Of a stretch of 64,000 nucleotides of DNA, positions 32,780 through 44,539 are shown piece after piece. Positions within the stretch are counted from its first letter, which is position 1. Every line of letters begins with the position of its first letter. Under the pieces are notes generated by a model. It searched no databases, was not told where the DNA came from, and saw only the letters and a program-made list of their open reading frames with translations. Source of the stretch: Bufo bufo (Eukaryota; Chordata; Amphibia; Anura; Bufonidae). The DNA is taken from positions 510,243,565-510,307,564 of the forward strand of contig NC_053390.1 in assembly GCF_905171765.1 (NCBI RefSeq), given 5' to 3'. The translations under genes were made by a program, and so were the position numbers.

Positions 32780-33240
32780 TGGAACTCAATCCTTAAGTCA
32801 CGGACATCTGCGCCGTACGTGTACGGAACGGCGATCGGGCGGGTGCAGGAGATGCGCCTGCCCGATCCACAGCAGGGCTCCGGCAGTCACTGATAGCCAG
32901 ACCCCTGTTGCATGCACTGGCATCGGTGAAATCACTGATGCTGGGGCATTAACCCTTGATGTGCCGCAGTAAGCACTGAACGCGGCATGTGCGATGTCCG
33001 TGCAGGGAGGAAGCAGCCATCAGGTCCCCGTGCTGCTGTGACGGGGACCCGATGGCAGGGAAGGCAGGCAGGATCTGTAAATGTATTACATTCAGTAATA
33101 CATTTACAGCCAATGCTTTACAATACAGCAGTGTTGTAAAGCATTGTAAAGGGGATATGACCCACAAAAGTTGAAGTCCAAAAGTGGGACAAAAAATAAA
33201 GTGAAAAAAAAGTAAAAAAATACATTTTTACCCAAAAATT
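32780..33240. other. GC-rich segment and inverted repeats at the start of a dispersed repeat
   Basis: It contains short hairpins (GATCGGGCGGGTGCAGG...CGCCTGCCCGATC; TGTAAATGTATTAC...GTAATACATTTACA). No gene. Confidence 0.4.
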
Positions 33241-36000
33241 TAAAACTGCTAATTTTTATTTTCACCTTACATCACTAAAAGTGCAACACCAAGCGATTAA
33301 AAAGGCGTATGCCCCCCAAAATAGTACTAATCTAACCTTCACCTCATCCCACAAAAAATGAGCCCTTACCTAAGACAATCGGCCAAAAAATAAAAAAAGC
33401 TATGGCTCTCAGACTATGGAGACACTAAAATGATTTTTTTTTTGTTTCAAAAATTATATTATTGTGTAACACTTAAATAAATAAAAAAGTATACATATTA
33501 GGTATCGCCGCGTCCGATAAAAATATCACATGACCTAACCCCTCAGATGAACACCGTAAAAAAATAAAAATAAAAAGTGTGTCAATAAAGCCATTTTTTG
33601 TCACCTTACATCCCACACCTTACAAAAAGTGTAATACCAAGCGATCAAAAAGTCATATGCACCCTAAAACAGTACCAATCAAACCATCCTCTCATACTAA
33701 AAAAAATGTGCCCCTACATAAGACAGTCACCCCAAAAATGTAAAAAACTCCGGCTTTCAGAATGTGGAGACACAAAAAAATAATGTTTTTGTCATATTTG
33801 GTCTTGTCGCGTCTGTAACAACCTGCTATATAAAAATAGCACATGATCTAACCTGTCAGATGAACGTTGTAAATAACAAAACGGTGACAAAATAGCAATT
33901 TTTTTTACCTTGCCTCACAAAAAGTGTAATATAGAACAACCAAAAATCATATGTACCTTAAAATAGTACCAGCAAAACTGCCTTCTTATCCCGTAGTTTC
34001 CAAAATAGGGTCACTGTTTTGGAGTTTCTGCTCTAGGGGTGTGTCAGGGGGGCTTCAAATGGGACATGGTGTCAAAAAAACAGTCCAGCAAAATCTGCCT
34101 TTCAAAATTTATATGGCGTTCCTTTCCTACTGCACCCTGCCGTGTGCCCGTACAGCAGTTTACGACCACATATGGAGCGTTTCTGTAAACTACAGAATCA
34201 GGGCAATAAATATTGAGTTTTATTTGGCTGTTAACCCTTGCTTTGTTACTGGAAAAAATTTCTTAAAATGGAAAATCTGCCAAAAAAGTGAAATTCAGAA
34301 ATTTTATCTCAATTTTCCATTAATTGCTGTGGAACACTTAAAGGATTAACAAAGTTTGTAAAATCAGTTTTGAATACCTTGAAGGGTGTAGTTTCCAAAA
34401 TGGGGTAACTTTTTGGGGAGTTTCTACTCTAGGGGTGCATCAGGGGGCTTCAAATGGGACATGGTGTCAAAAAAACTGTCCAGCAAAATCTGTTGTTTCT
34501 AAAATGGGGTCATTTTTGGGTGATTTCTATTATGTAAGCCTCAGAACAAGTTACTTCAGACCCGAACTGGTCCTTAAAAAGTGGGTTTTGGAAATTTTCT
34601 GAAAAATTTCAAGATTAGCTTCTAAACTTCTAAGCTTTCTAAACGCCCCCAAAAAATAAAATGGCATTCAAAAAATGATCCAAAAATGAAGTAGACATAT
34701 GGGGAATGTAAAGTAATAACTATTTTTAGAGGTATTACTATCTATTATAAAAGTAGAGAAGTTTTAATTTGGAAATTTGCAAATTTTTCAGAATTTTTGG
34801 TAAATTTGGTATTTTCTATAAATAAAAATGAAATTTTTTTACTCAATTTTACCACTGTCATGAAGTACAATATGTGATGAGAAAACAATCTCAGAATGGC
34901 GTGGATAAGTAAGGCCCCTTTCACACGGGCGAGTTTTCCGTGCGGGTGCAATGCGTGAGGTGAACGGATTGCACCTGCACTGAATACGGACCCATTCATT
35001 TCTATGGTGCTGTGCACATGAGCGGTGATTTTCACTTATCCCTTGTGCGTTGCGCGAAAATCGCAGCATGCTCTATATTGTGCGTTTTTCACGCAAAGCA
35101 GGCCCCATAGAAATGAATGGGGCTACGTGAAAATCGCAAGCATCCGCAAGCAAGTGCGGATGCTGTGCGATTTTTACGCATGGTTGCTAGGATGAAAGTC
35201 TATTCACTGCATTATTTTCCCTTATAATATGTTTAGAAGGGAAAATAATAGCATTCTTTAATACAGAATGCTTAGTAGAAGGTCAATTGAGGGTTAAATA
35301 AAAAAATTAAAAAAATTAACTCACCTCCTCCAATTGATCGCGTAGCTGCCGGTCTCCTGTTCTTTCTTCAGGACCTGTCAAAGGACCTGTGGTGACATCA
35401 CTGTGCTCATCACATGATATATCACATGATCCATCACCATGGCGATGGCCCATGTGTTGAGCTCAGTGATGTCACCACAGGTCCTTTGACAGGTCCTGAA
35501 GAAAGAACAGGAGACCGGCAGCTACGCGATCAATTGGAGGAGGTGAGTTAATTATTATTATTTTTTTAATCCTCAATTGACCTTCTACTAAGCATTCTGT
35601 ATTAAAGAATGCTATTATTTTCCCTTATAACCATGTTATAAGGGAAAATAAAATTTACAGAATATGGAACCCAATCCCGAACTTCTGTGAAGAAGTCCGG
35701 GTTCGGGTCTGGGTACTAAACATGTAGATTTTTCTCACGCGCGTGCAAAACGCATTAAAACACTTTGCACTCGCAGGGAAAAATTGTGCATGTTCCTGCA
35801 ACGCACCTGCATCTTTTCCCGCAACGCCCGTGTGAAACCAGCCTAAAAGCGTTTTAAAGTTATTACCACATAAAGTGACACATGTCAGATTTGCAAAAAA
35901 TTGCCTGGTCCTTAAGGTGAAATATGGCAGGGTCTTTAAGAAGTTGAAAACACACCACACCGTCACATAATATGCTTTTTCATATTCCAAAGCTTCCCAA
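33240..36000. repeat. Long dispersed repeat with internal tandem copies, split by a foldback element
   Basis: A unit of about 300 bp containing AGTGTAATACCAAGCGATC and CAGTACCAATC is repeated three times with divergence (about 33260, 33610, 33905). A second block containing TTTCCAAAATGGGGT, GGGGCTTCAAATGGGACATG and GTCCAGCAAAATCTG occurs at about 33990-34110 and 34390-34500. The repeat is interrupted at 34912 and resumes at 35847 (AAGCGTTTTAAAGTTATTA). No coding capacity or superfamily is evident. Confidence 0.6.
34913..35843. mobile_element. Harbinger-like foldback element (931 bp)
   Basis: TAA is duplicated at 34910-34912 and 35844-35846. The ends are GGCCCCTTTCACACGGGCG and, inverted, GGCTGGTTTCACACGGGCG. 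Inner arms at about 35205-35430 and 35436-35655 are near-complementary (for example GACCGGCAGCTACGCGATC and complement), so most of the element folds into one hairpin. Related arms occur at 60170-60400 and 61000-61300. Confidence 0.82.
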
Positions 36001-37132
36001 TATTGTCCCTTACCAGGGGCAGATGATGTTTAAACACACACAGTGTTATGAGATAAAAAATAATTAAAAAAAAGGGCTTGGGGGAACCAAGCGTCCAAAA
36101 TTTATGCCCCTTAAATGCTGCTTGTCAGTGCCTCACTGTGACTTTCTACATAGATGGTACTTGTGAAACTGTCTTTTCCTCCTTTCTTTTCTCTCTCTTG
36201 ACAAGTATACCTGACCCTCATCTTTCCTTATCTACTTATGATCCACATTTTTTTTTTATTCAATCATTATATGAATTTACAAGTGATTCTTACTTATATA
36301 ATTTCTTATAGATCCCTTGAAAAAGGCCAGTCATATGGCCGAAACGTTGGGACACACTATACAAGTCTAAAATTATATGCTCCTATCCGGATGTACTAAT
36401 TATATATATATGAATATATGAAATGATGTAAAACGTCTATCAATTAAAAAGCATTAAATTGACTCTGGTGTGCCACGAATTTTCCCTTTTTTCAAAAATT
36501 ATGCCTTGACAGGGTCAGAATGCCTGCCCATACGATATGCTAATGTTAATTGTTGGAAGAAAAAGTGGCTCACTGTGAACGAGCCTATAAAAATTCTGCC
36601 TTTTAATTAGGAGCAGCATCAGTGCAGCGTGCGGTGTAGCTTCAGACAATTCTGACATTGCAAGTCCAGGAGAACTTTCCCCACCATGTGAGAATGACCA
36701 AAAAGAGGGTCAGTCTCCTGGCTATTGCCAGCACCTTGTGCAAGCTAGTGCATTTTTTTTTAAAAAGGCCATGCAGGGAGCATGTGTTTTTCCCCCAGGT
36801 TCAGGGCGGCCAGGATATTGCAGCCATTGTGGCTGACTACGTTCCCAGTTCAAGTCGATAGGATGACAGCCAATGGGATGTCTGCTTCTTGATGTACGTT
36901 TGCAGCTGCTCGCTGGTGTGGCTACTCTCACCCAAGCTGATCAGCTCCAGCACTGTATGGCAACATGTGACTTGACACAGCTGATATTTCGCCCTGTGAG
37001 TCTTCACCTTTGATAACATGACAGGAAATAAATCATGGCCACCTAAACAGCATACATTTAAATGCAGAATATGGGCATGATTGGTTAGTTCTAGAGAAAA
37101 AGGATGGAAAATTGTATATATACAGGAGTGAA
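36001..37132. other. Penelope-like terminus, possible hAT scrap, otherwise unannotated
   Basis: 36320-36346 (plus) reads TGAAAAAGGCCAG...TGGCCGAAACG, a hammerhead-like helix plus GAAA as at 30.6 kb, and probably marks another Penelope end running to about 36490. On the minus strand 37000-36840 reads VLELISLGESSHTSEQLQTY, weakly similar to part of the hAT relic near 42.2 kb. No intact gene. Confidence 0.4.
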
Positions 37133-37324
37133 CCACCAATGAGGCCATCTGAGGCGATTGCCTCAGATGGCAAGACCTAGAGACAAGTGGGGGCAGTGGC
37201 AGGACTGTGGTAATATCTCTCTATATTCAACTGTATCACAGTATGCCGTAAACACTAGGGCTGGAGGGGTTGGGCGCTGTTCCAATTTTCGCCTCAGGCA
37301 GCAGAAAGGCTAGGTGCACCCCTG
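37133..37324. mobile_element. Small hAT-like MITE
   Basis: The right end reads CTAGGTGCACCCCTG (inverted CAGGGGTGCACCTAG). The same terminus starts another copy at 37966 (CAGGGGTGCACCTAG). The left end near 37132 is less clear and no 8 bp duplication was found. Confidence 0.45.
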
Positions 37325-38740
37325 TACTGTATATATAGAAATATAAAACTAAGCATCTTCTGTCTACTTAAATTCATCCTCACTGGAAAAGGAAACAGCA
37401 CTACATCATTGCTATACATTCCCTCAAATAAACACAGAAGGACAGTACAAATGTCTTCCCTGCAGTTCTTGGCCACAGGGAGATATGTGAAATGTCAGTC
37501 TATGCCCCACTGGTCTAAAGCAGATATTATCTTTAAGCTACTATATATATAGATCATAAAATTCAAGGATCTAGAATGCTGGCTGGCGGCATATACATTT
37601 TTGTCCCTGCTGAGGGATTACATGTCACTTTGAATTATCTGGTGTTCACAAAATGTGTAGGATGGTTGTATATACAGTACATAAAACATATTGCCTATTT
37701 GGTAGGAACAAAATAAAGTAACGTAAGTAATATGCTGAAAATCCAGGTTAGGCAAAATTGTATGTTAAATTGAGGCAACATATTTAATTTACCACTGCTA
37801 TATTGTCAGTAAATGCCAATCTGTCATATAGTACAAAAGTTTATTTGCACCCTAACTTCACATCCATATGCACTTGTTTAACATTAAATTACATTTTATC
37901 ATTATAAAGTAGTCCCCATATTGCTGCTAAATGGCATTTTACTCTTCCACTGGCTTTTTTTTTTACTCAGGGGTGCACCTAGACTTTATGCTGCCTGAAG
38001 TGAAAATTTAACTGGTACACAGTCCCCCTTCCCCCTTCCCATGCCAACTTCTCAATCCAATCCCTTCCCCCCAGTCTGACGAAACATATAGGAGAACACA
38101 GCATGCTATATACCTGTTGTATCCAGTGATGTCTCCTCTGTTGTAGATGTTCTCTTTCCTTATTGTCTCTGTTCCGACCATATGTCCTTGATGACTTCTC
38201 CTCTCTGCAGCGTTTGCTACACAGACATCTTAGGTTCCTCAATTTTCCATCATCCTCCCCTTCCTGGTGCACCATTGTTATCCTGCTGCTAACTCCAATT
38301 ATATGCCCGCTGTGCTCCTCAATGCCCACAAACACTATACTGCAAATATAATATTGCCATATGCAGCAAGCCCCTGAGGAGCGGAGGATGGGAGTGGTAG
38401 TGGTACTCCCTCAGGCCGTCACTCCCTGGGGTTGGTGCAGTGAAGGAGGGACACCCTGTGTTTCCTTGGGGCACTCTCTGTATTTGTCGGCTCCCTGCTT
38501 GATGGTAGTTTGGGGATGCCAATGGTATTAATGTACATGTGGGTGCTAGGCAGGGCATGTGATGGAAATGCAATGTAATGGTGTGGTGTTGAGAAAGTCG
38601 GTGACTAGGCCAGATTGAACATAATAAAAGCCCCTCTTGACTGTGTACCCAATAGTTGTAGTACATCCAGCAGTTATCCGGACACAGTGCAAATTCCACC
38701 CAGATGTCCAAGCATTAGCTAAGTAGTTTGTTGCAATTAG
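37325..38740. other. Unannotated stretch with a hAT-like terminus
   Basis: No gene. CAGGGGTGCACCTAG at 37966-37980 is a hAT-type end without an identified partner downstream. 38500-38730 resembles 20100-20345. Confidence 0.4.
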
Positions 38741-38981
38741 AGATGAGCAAATTTCTCAAAAATTCGATTCGGCTGGTTTGTCGAATTTTCTGAAAATATT
38801 CTATTCAATCCGAATTTATTCGCGGTGAATTGCATTAAAAAACTGCTATTTCCTGGCTGCACAGAGCCTGTATAGTGGTGTAGAACACTGTGCCTTTCAG
38901 TAACACGTATAGGGAGTCTGCTGTGGTAGTGAAACAATACTGTCAGTCAGTATGACACGCACATGACAGACGTTGCTCTTA

Positions 38982-39057
38982 GGATCACTGCACACTTCAC
39001 TTATTTGGGCAGTTACGGGGCCAAAACTGACCAAATAACTCAAGTGTGAACTCAGCC
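38982..39057. mobile_element. Miniature Harbinger-like MITE (76 bp)
   Basis: TTA flanks at 38979-38981 and 39058-39060 enclose an imperfect hairpin: left GGATCACTGCACACTT...TTATTTGG; right, inverted, GGCTGAGTTCACACTT...TTATTTGG. Its small size and matching flanks suggest an extreme deletion derivative of the CACAC-ended family. Confidence 0.55.
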
Positions 39058-39644
39058 TTATAGGTCGGTTAGCGCAAGGTATAGAGAACCGTGCAGAGGC
39101 CCAAGATCCTACTGTAGCGTGAAAGAGCGCACTCCTTTTACACCGTCGTCAGCTGATTCCACATAGATGTCTACAGAACCTGTTCTATTAAACGCTTATA
39201 CAAGTAGAGCCCCCCTGACAGAGTGGAGAGTTTGTCAGCAGTAAGTTTGTGTTGATGTCACTGATTATTTTGCCCTTCCTCTGATCCATCAGAACAATAA
39301 ACGGATCCTGTCTGTTGAGCATCCGCCTTTACTTGGTCAGCATTTGGTCTATAATTCATCAGTATTGCTAAAGCCAAAAAAAAACATAGTGGATCCAAAA
39401 CAGAGATGACACATGAATGGAATATTTGCGTGTCTTTTGTGTTTTGTACCCACTCCTGCTTTTGGCTACCAAATCATAAGCCAATTCTAATGGGACCATA
39501 AAGGCCTTACAGCTGCTACACAGACAGGCTCCGTTGTGCCTCTCATTTTTTCTTCCTTCTGACAGATCCGAAGAAGGGTCAAATAAATGATGATTTTAAC
39601 CAGGCCAAAAAGGCAAAATAGTGGCCCAGTCATGGAGTGGGAGG

Positions 39645-40400
39645 GTGGGAGAACTGCTTGAGAAGTCCACAGAGTGGCCCAATGACATAGTGTTGAGGTA
39701 GCAGCAGCATGAGGAGACCACAGAGTGGCCCAGTGACATAGTGGGGAGGTGGCAGCAGCAGCAGCATGAGGAGACCACAGAGTGGGCCATTTACATAGTG
39801 TTGAGGTGGCAGCAGCATGAGGAAGCCAAAGAGTGGCCCAGTGACATAGTGTTGAGTTAGCAGCAGCATAAAGAGGCCACCGAGTGGCAAGGTGACATAG
39901 TGTGGAGGTGGCAGCAGCATGAAGAAGTCACAGAGTGGCCCAGTGACATAGTGTTGATTTAGCAGCAGCATGAGGAGACCACAGAGTGGCAAGGTGACAT
40001 ATTGTGGAGGTGGCAGCAGCAGCAGCATAAGGAGGCCACAGACTGGCAAGGTGACATAGTGTGGAGGTAACAGCAGTATGATGAGGCCACAGACTGCAAG
40101 GTGACATAGTGTGGAGGTGGCAGCAGCAGCATGAGGAGGCCACAGACTGGCAAGTTGACATAGTGTGGAGGTGGCAGCAGCAGCATGAGGAGGCCACAGA
40201 CTGGCAAGTTGAAATAGTGTGGAGGTGGCAGCAGAAGCAGCAGCATGAGGAGACCACAGAGTGGCACAATAACATAGTGTGTAGTTGGCAACAGCAGCAG
40301 CAGCATGAGGAGGCCACAGACTGGCAAGGTGACATAGTATGGAGGTGTCAGCAGTAGCATGAGGAGACCTGAGTGGTGAGGTGGCAGCAGCATCAGGAGA
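39645..40400. repeat. Minisatellite, 54-60 bp unit with CAG runs
   Basis: About 13 copies of a unit containing ATGAGGAGGCCACAGACTGG, then GGTGACATAGTGTGGAGGTG and a GCA-rich end stand head to tail. Unit length varies through the number of GCA triplets. Because the unit is close to a multiple of three, long spurious open frames run through it on the minus strand. Confidence 0.88.
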
Positions 40401-40615
40401 CAACAGAGTGACCCGGTGACAGAGTGGGAAGGTGGGTGGCAATAACAGTACCTGCTGACGATGGAAGGTGTAAGAAGGAGCACTTGGCATCAGATGTGTG
40501 GCATCAGGCTGGTGGAAGCATAAGAATAGTAGCTAAGGCAGGAAGCCAGAAGAAACCAGTCTCTTTTGTCAAGGTTTGGGAGAGGCAGCATGGATGATCT
40601 AATCGGATGCATCAG

Positions 40616-41667
40616 TGTCACGGTCCCTCCAGTGACAGAGGTTAGAAGATCTGAGAGACTGGCTGAACGTTAGGTTTCTGACAGCCTATCTGTTGTTATA
40701 TCTACTGAAAGAGAATCGGTACTATATAATATCCATTAAAATAGTTTATTATTATTTATTAAATGACATAAAAGACATATACATAAAAAACATTTACAAA
40801 AACATGAATGCAGAGACCATGCAGAGTGCCATAAAAGACAGCCCACATTAACATCACTTGAAATCAGGACACAATTGCTAAATAGTTGATTATCTTGCTA
40901 TAGAAAAGCTGTGTATGAACGCCCAGGTCAGCTTACAATATAGAGGCTGGCTCTGGCTGTGCTCACAGCTGTCTAAGCCTAAGGTGCAACTAGCATAAAT
41001 ATGATACTCTGGCTGACACTTAATAACCTAAAAGGTGCATCATCTGGTGCTACCATGTGTATACAGGCAGGCCGGTCAAAGTCTCTGTTTCTTACCCTGT
41101 GTTCAGTGGTGTGTAGATGTGGATTGGCTTTGTTTGGCGTGCTCCTATCTGTTGTTGCAGTGTTGTTGTTGGTAATGACCACACCTCTTGTCTCAGGTGT
41201 AGCTAGTGGTCATTACTGCTCCTGTATTTAATTTGGACTCACACTTCTTACCATGCGGTTGATGTTCTTTGTCTGGAGTTGGAAGAGCTGGTGTGTTGTC
41301 CTCATCTGAGTTCCTGCTCATCCATTTTCTATTGAAGATAAGTGTACTTCTCTTGGTATTTTGCTGCTCCTATTTGCCTGTTGTTTACTAGGCCTCAGGG
41401 AGACGATGGTTCGTTCATCTGGGAAGGAACCAGTAGTCTCAGACCCTGTCACTAATCCTAGGGATTTTCAGGGTTACTAGGGCCTAGGTTTATGGTGTAT
41501 GAATATTCCCACCTTCAGGGTCTATTCATACTGACAGGAGTCAGGGCTCGGTTTAGGGTTTCCTTAGGTGGTCACCATTTCCCTTTCCCTAGCCTTGAGG
41601 CCTAGTTCCTAGTCATTTTCCTTCTGTTGTCATTCTGGTGTTCCTCCCCTCCCCCTACACTGTGACA
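40616..41667 (+). mobile_element. Solo LTR (1052 bp) with 5 bp target duplication
   Basis: The block starts TGTCACGGTCCCTCCAG and ends ACACTGTGACA. ATCAG is duplicated at 40611-40615 and 41668-41672. No internal region remains, so it is a recombination product. The start matches the Gypsy LTR at 27890-28487, and inner phrases such as ACTAGGCCTCAGGGAGACG and TTTCCCTTTCCCTAGCCTTG are close to that LTR. About 40710-41000 is extra relative to it and may be an insertion. Confidence 0.87.
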
Positions 41668-43660
41668 ATCAGGCATTGTTGGGTAGAAATCCAGAAGTCA
41701 TCCCTCTGCCGAATGGTGACAATTCGTCTGTCACTACCCAAGCAAGTGAGCATGCAACGGGCCATTTGTGCAAGTGACTCGGAGGGACTCCCTGCTTCCA
41801 TCTCCACTGCATACTGCCACGGTGTGCCTGGGTCATCTGCCTCATCTTCCTCGTCTCCCTCTTGCTCCTCCGGCTGCTCCTCCTCCTCTCCTGTCACCTG
41901 TTTAGAAAAACCACCCATTTTGCTACACATTGCTTGTGCTCCAATGTCCTCCTCCTCCAGTCCAGCCCCCACCGGCCTCATGTGGCCGTGAGATATAGGC
42001 GCCACGTCTCCAGTCCCCTAACCAGCCAGCATCTGTTCCAGGATATGAAGCAGTGTAATGACATTGTTCATCCCGTAGTCCTGGCAACTGACAAATAACG
42101 TGGTATCCTCAAAGGACCTGAGAAAACAGCAGGTGTCACGCATGAGCTGCCACTGGCTGACAAAGTTATACAGGAATAAAGGACATGGAGCTGTTCCTCC
42201 CCTGTGTGACTCTGTTCGCCCAGGAAAACGAGGTGTAGAAGAGCATGACACCGCCATGCCCTGCACATGTGGTATGCTGGAGGAGCACTGTGAATTGTCC
42301 CTGCAGTGGAGGCTGAGAACATGGTGGGGAATGAGGAAGCAGAGGCTGACATTGTCGCAGGACCAATGGCGTGAGAATGTGGAGGCAGAAGTGGCGTCAC
42401 CTGGCCAAGTTGCTGGTGTGGCTGTGCAGGAACCACATTCACCCAGTGGGCTGTAAAGGACATTGTCCCTGACTGTTACAGCTCCACTTTGGCAGATACC
42501 GACAGGCTCAAGGACTGGCCCACCTTCTGTTCTACATATTTGTGCAGGGCTGGTACTGCCTTTTTGGCAAAGAAATGATGGCTTGGGACTCTACACCTCG
42601 GCTTGGCACAGGCCATCAGTTCTCTGAAAGGTACAGAGTCCACTACTTGGAAAGGGAGGGACTGCAGCACCAGCAACTTGGCCAGGAGCACGTTCAGCTT
42701 CTGCGCCGTTGGATGAGTGCATGCATACTGTTGTCTCTTGGCAATCGCTGCAGTGATCGATTGCTAATGGAATGACTGACGAGGAGTAGGAGGGTGAGGA
42801 GCATGAGCATCAGGACTGATAGATGAGATGTAGAGCCTTGACTGCCTTAAATCAGGTGCGTGCCACTGGGTGATGCAGCGGTTGCTGCGGCAGGCTGGAC
42901 CACCACATTGGAGCCACAGTTCTCCCAGGCCACTATATGTCGACGCTGCATATGTTGACGCAGGTCCGTAGTGCCAACATTGTCACCCTGGCCATGCTTC
43001 ACCTTCTGCCCACAGATTCGGCAAATGGCCATGTTCACTTCCTGCAGCAGCTTAACAAAAAACTGCCACACCGCTGAGTAGGTGATTTTACCCCCAACAC
43101 TCTGCACTGACTGACTGCTACCGCCGCTGCCTCCGTGAACCCCTGCGCCACTATCTTCCAGGCAGGTAGGCTCCTACAAAGCAGGAGGTCTACCCCGGGC
43201 ACGTTTGGCTCCCTACCTTCCACTGCTGCCAACCTGCTTACTCTCGGCCATGCTACCGACTTGCTGCCTCCACCACTGCCTCACGCGCAAGCTGCCACCC
43301 TCTTCTCACGATGATGATGCCCCTTCGTCACCTGGCTCCCAATTGTGATCGGCTAAATCATCAAGTACTGTCTGCACGTCACTGATGTCATCCTCAACGG
43401 GCTCTGAACTAGGAGCCTGACCGCTTGAAACAACAGCTCCCACGCCACTCTCCTCATCACTACTTGCCCGCCTACCTGGAGGAAGCGGCGGATGTCTCCT
43501 CCAGATCTTGGCTGTGCAGTAGCAGCGGACTGTCATGTAGTATCTCGTCCTCGCTGTATAGTGGAGCTGAGCCCACAGCATATAATACTTCTCTGGCTGA
43601 GGGAACAGAAAAGGACAGAGACAGGTGAGGGCACAGGGCCTGCTCCCGGGCCATGCCAAC
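41655..43660 (-). pseudogene. hAT transposase relic 2 with BED zinc finger
   Basis: Minus-strand pieces follow in order. An acidic N-terminal segment covers 43660-43306. A BED finger at 43107-42850 reads AVWQFFVKLLQ with Cys29, Cys32, His52 and His57 (ICRICG...QHMQRRH). At 42690-42480 it reads LLVLQSLPFQVVDSVPFREL. At 42463-42430 it reads MSFTAHWVNVVP, near the first catalytic region. The catalytic middle is deleted and frameshifted. At 42170-42020 it reads WQLMRDTCCFLRSFEDTTLF, then an acidic run and ARCMLTCLGSDRRIVTIRQR (42005-41670). The C-terminal end is cut by the solo LTR at 41667. The family binds its ends through the BED finger and uses an RNase H-like core; this copy is dead. Confidence 0.82.
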
Positions 43661-43959
43661 TAAGGGTTGTGTCTGATGAATCCACTGACTCTTGGCTGGG
43701 TGTGTCTCATGTCGCTTGGGACGAAGTGGATGACCGAGTCAACCATTGAAGAATCGCTGGGTTGCTGGTCAAGACGCGACCGCTACATGACACCGGGAGC
43801 TCAGGCCTCTCGAAGTGACCCCTGCTACCACGCCCCCTTACCTTGCTGCGACCTGTGCCTGCGCCAGAAACATTTAGGCCTCTGCCCCTCCCCTGTGCAG
43901 GGCCTGTCACTTTTCTGTCTGACATACTGTTAGATCAAATAAGTAAATAAAAAGGAAAT

Positions 43960-44375
43960 TAATACACTCCAAAAAGGCTTTAGAATATATAACTGCACCG
44001 ATGAACGGCAAATAATGCTTTTTTTGCCACTTATACAAGCCAAAAAATGCTTTAGAACATATAACTGCACAGCTGAACGGCAAATAATCATTTTTTTTGC
44101 CATTAATACATGCCAAAAAGGGCTGTAATTTTCTCAATTCACACAACGGCTAATAAGCCCTTTTTTCCCTGCTAATACACGCCAAAAAAGGCTTTAGAAC
44201 ATATAACTGCACAGCTGAATGGCAAATAATACTTTTTTTGCCACTAGTACATGCCAAAATGGGCTGTAATTTTCTCACTTCTCCACACATCGGCTAATAA
44301 GCCCTTTTTTTTCTACACTTATACATGCCAAAATAGGCTTTAGAACATATAACTGCACCGCACAAGAGCTAGTAA
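43960..44375. repeat. Subterminal tandem repeat of hAT element 2
   Basis: Four to five copies of a unit with GGCTTTAGAACATATAACTGC, CGGCAAATAAT and TTTTTTTGCCA alternate with a variant containing GGCTGTAATTTTCTCA and CGGCTAATAAGCCCTTTTTT. Unit length is about 80 bp, paired into about 160 bp. Confidence 0.7.
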
Positions 44376-44539
44376 TACACCCTGTTAATGACTGTATCAC
44401 ACAGCACTTGCACCCCAATAAAGAGAACGGATTGCTGGAATTACAGTGGTATCATCTATTGCAAAAATGAAAGCAGCAGTATAATGGCAATTTGGATCCC
44501 CAGTCAGTGCAGCAAGGTGTAATAGGATTGTTCCTCTTA

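Larger units (their letters stand above)
38740..44530 (-). mobile_element. hAT element 2, composite and decayed
   Basis: A terminal segment with AGAGATGAGCAAATTTCTC and GAATTTATTCGCGGTGAA lies at 38740-38840. The transposase relic is on the minus strand at 41655-43660. Subterminal tandem repeats lie at both sides (39640-40400 and 43960-44370). A solo LTR and a tiny MITE are inserted inside. The right limit is inferred from where the Harbinger foldback interrupts apparently continuous sequence at 44539. Confidence 0.55.

Noticed and set aside
35400..35480. TCACATGA / TGACATCA clusters as possible enhancer sites
   Set aside because: They are part of the foldback arms and recur for structural reasons; no independent regulatory evidence.
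36658..36861. Short plus-strand frame with a plausible start
   Set aside because: No domain or neighbour supports it; the opposite strand has weak hAT similarity instead.
39630..40490. A 286-codon minus-strand frame rich in Leu, Pro and Cys repeats
   Set aside because: It simply runs through the 54-60 bp minisatellite, whose unit is close to a multiple of three; all frames there are open and repetitive.
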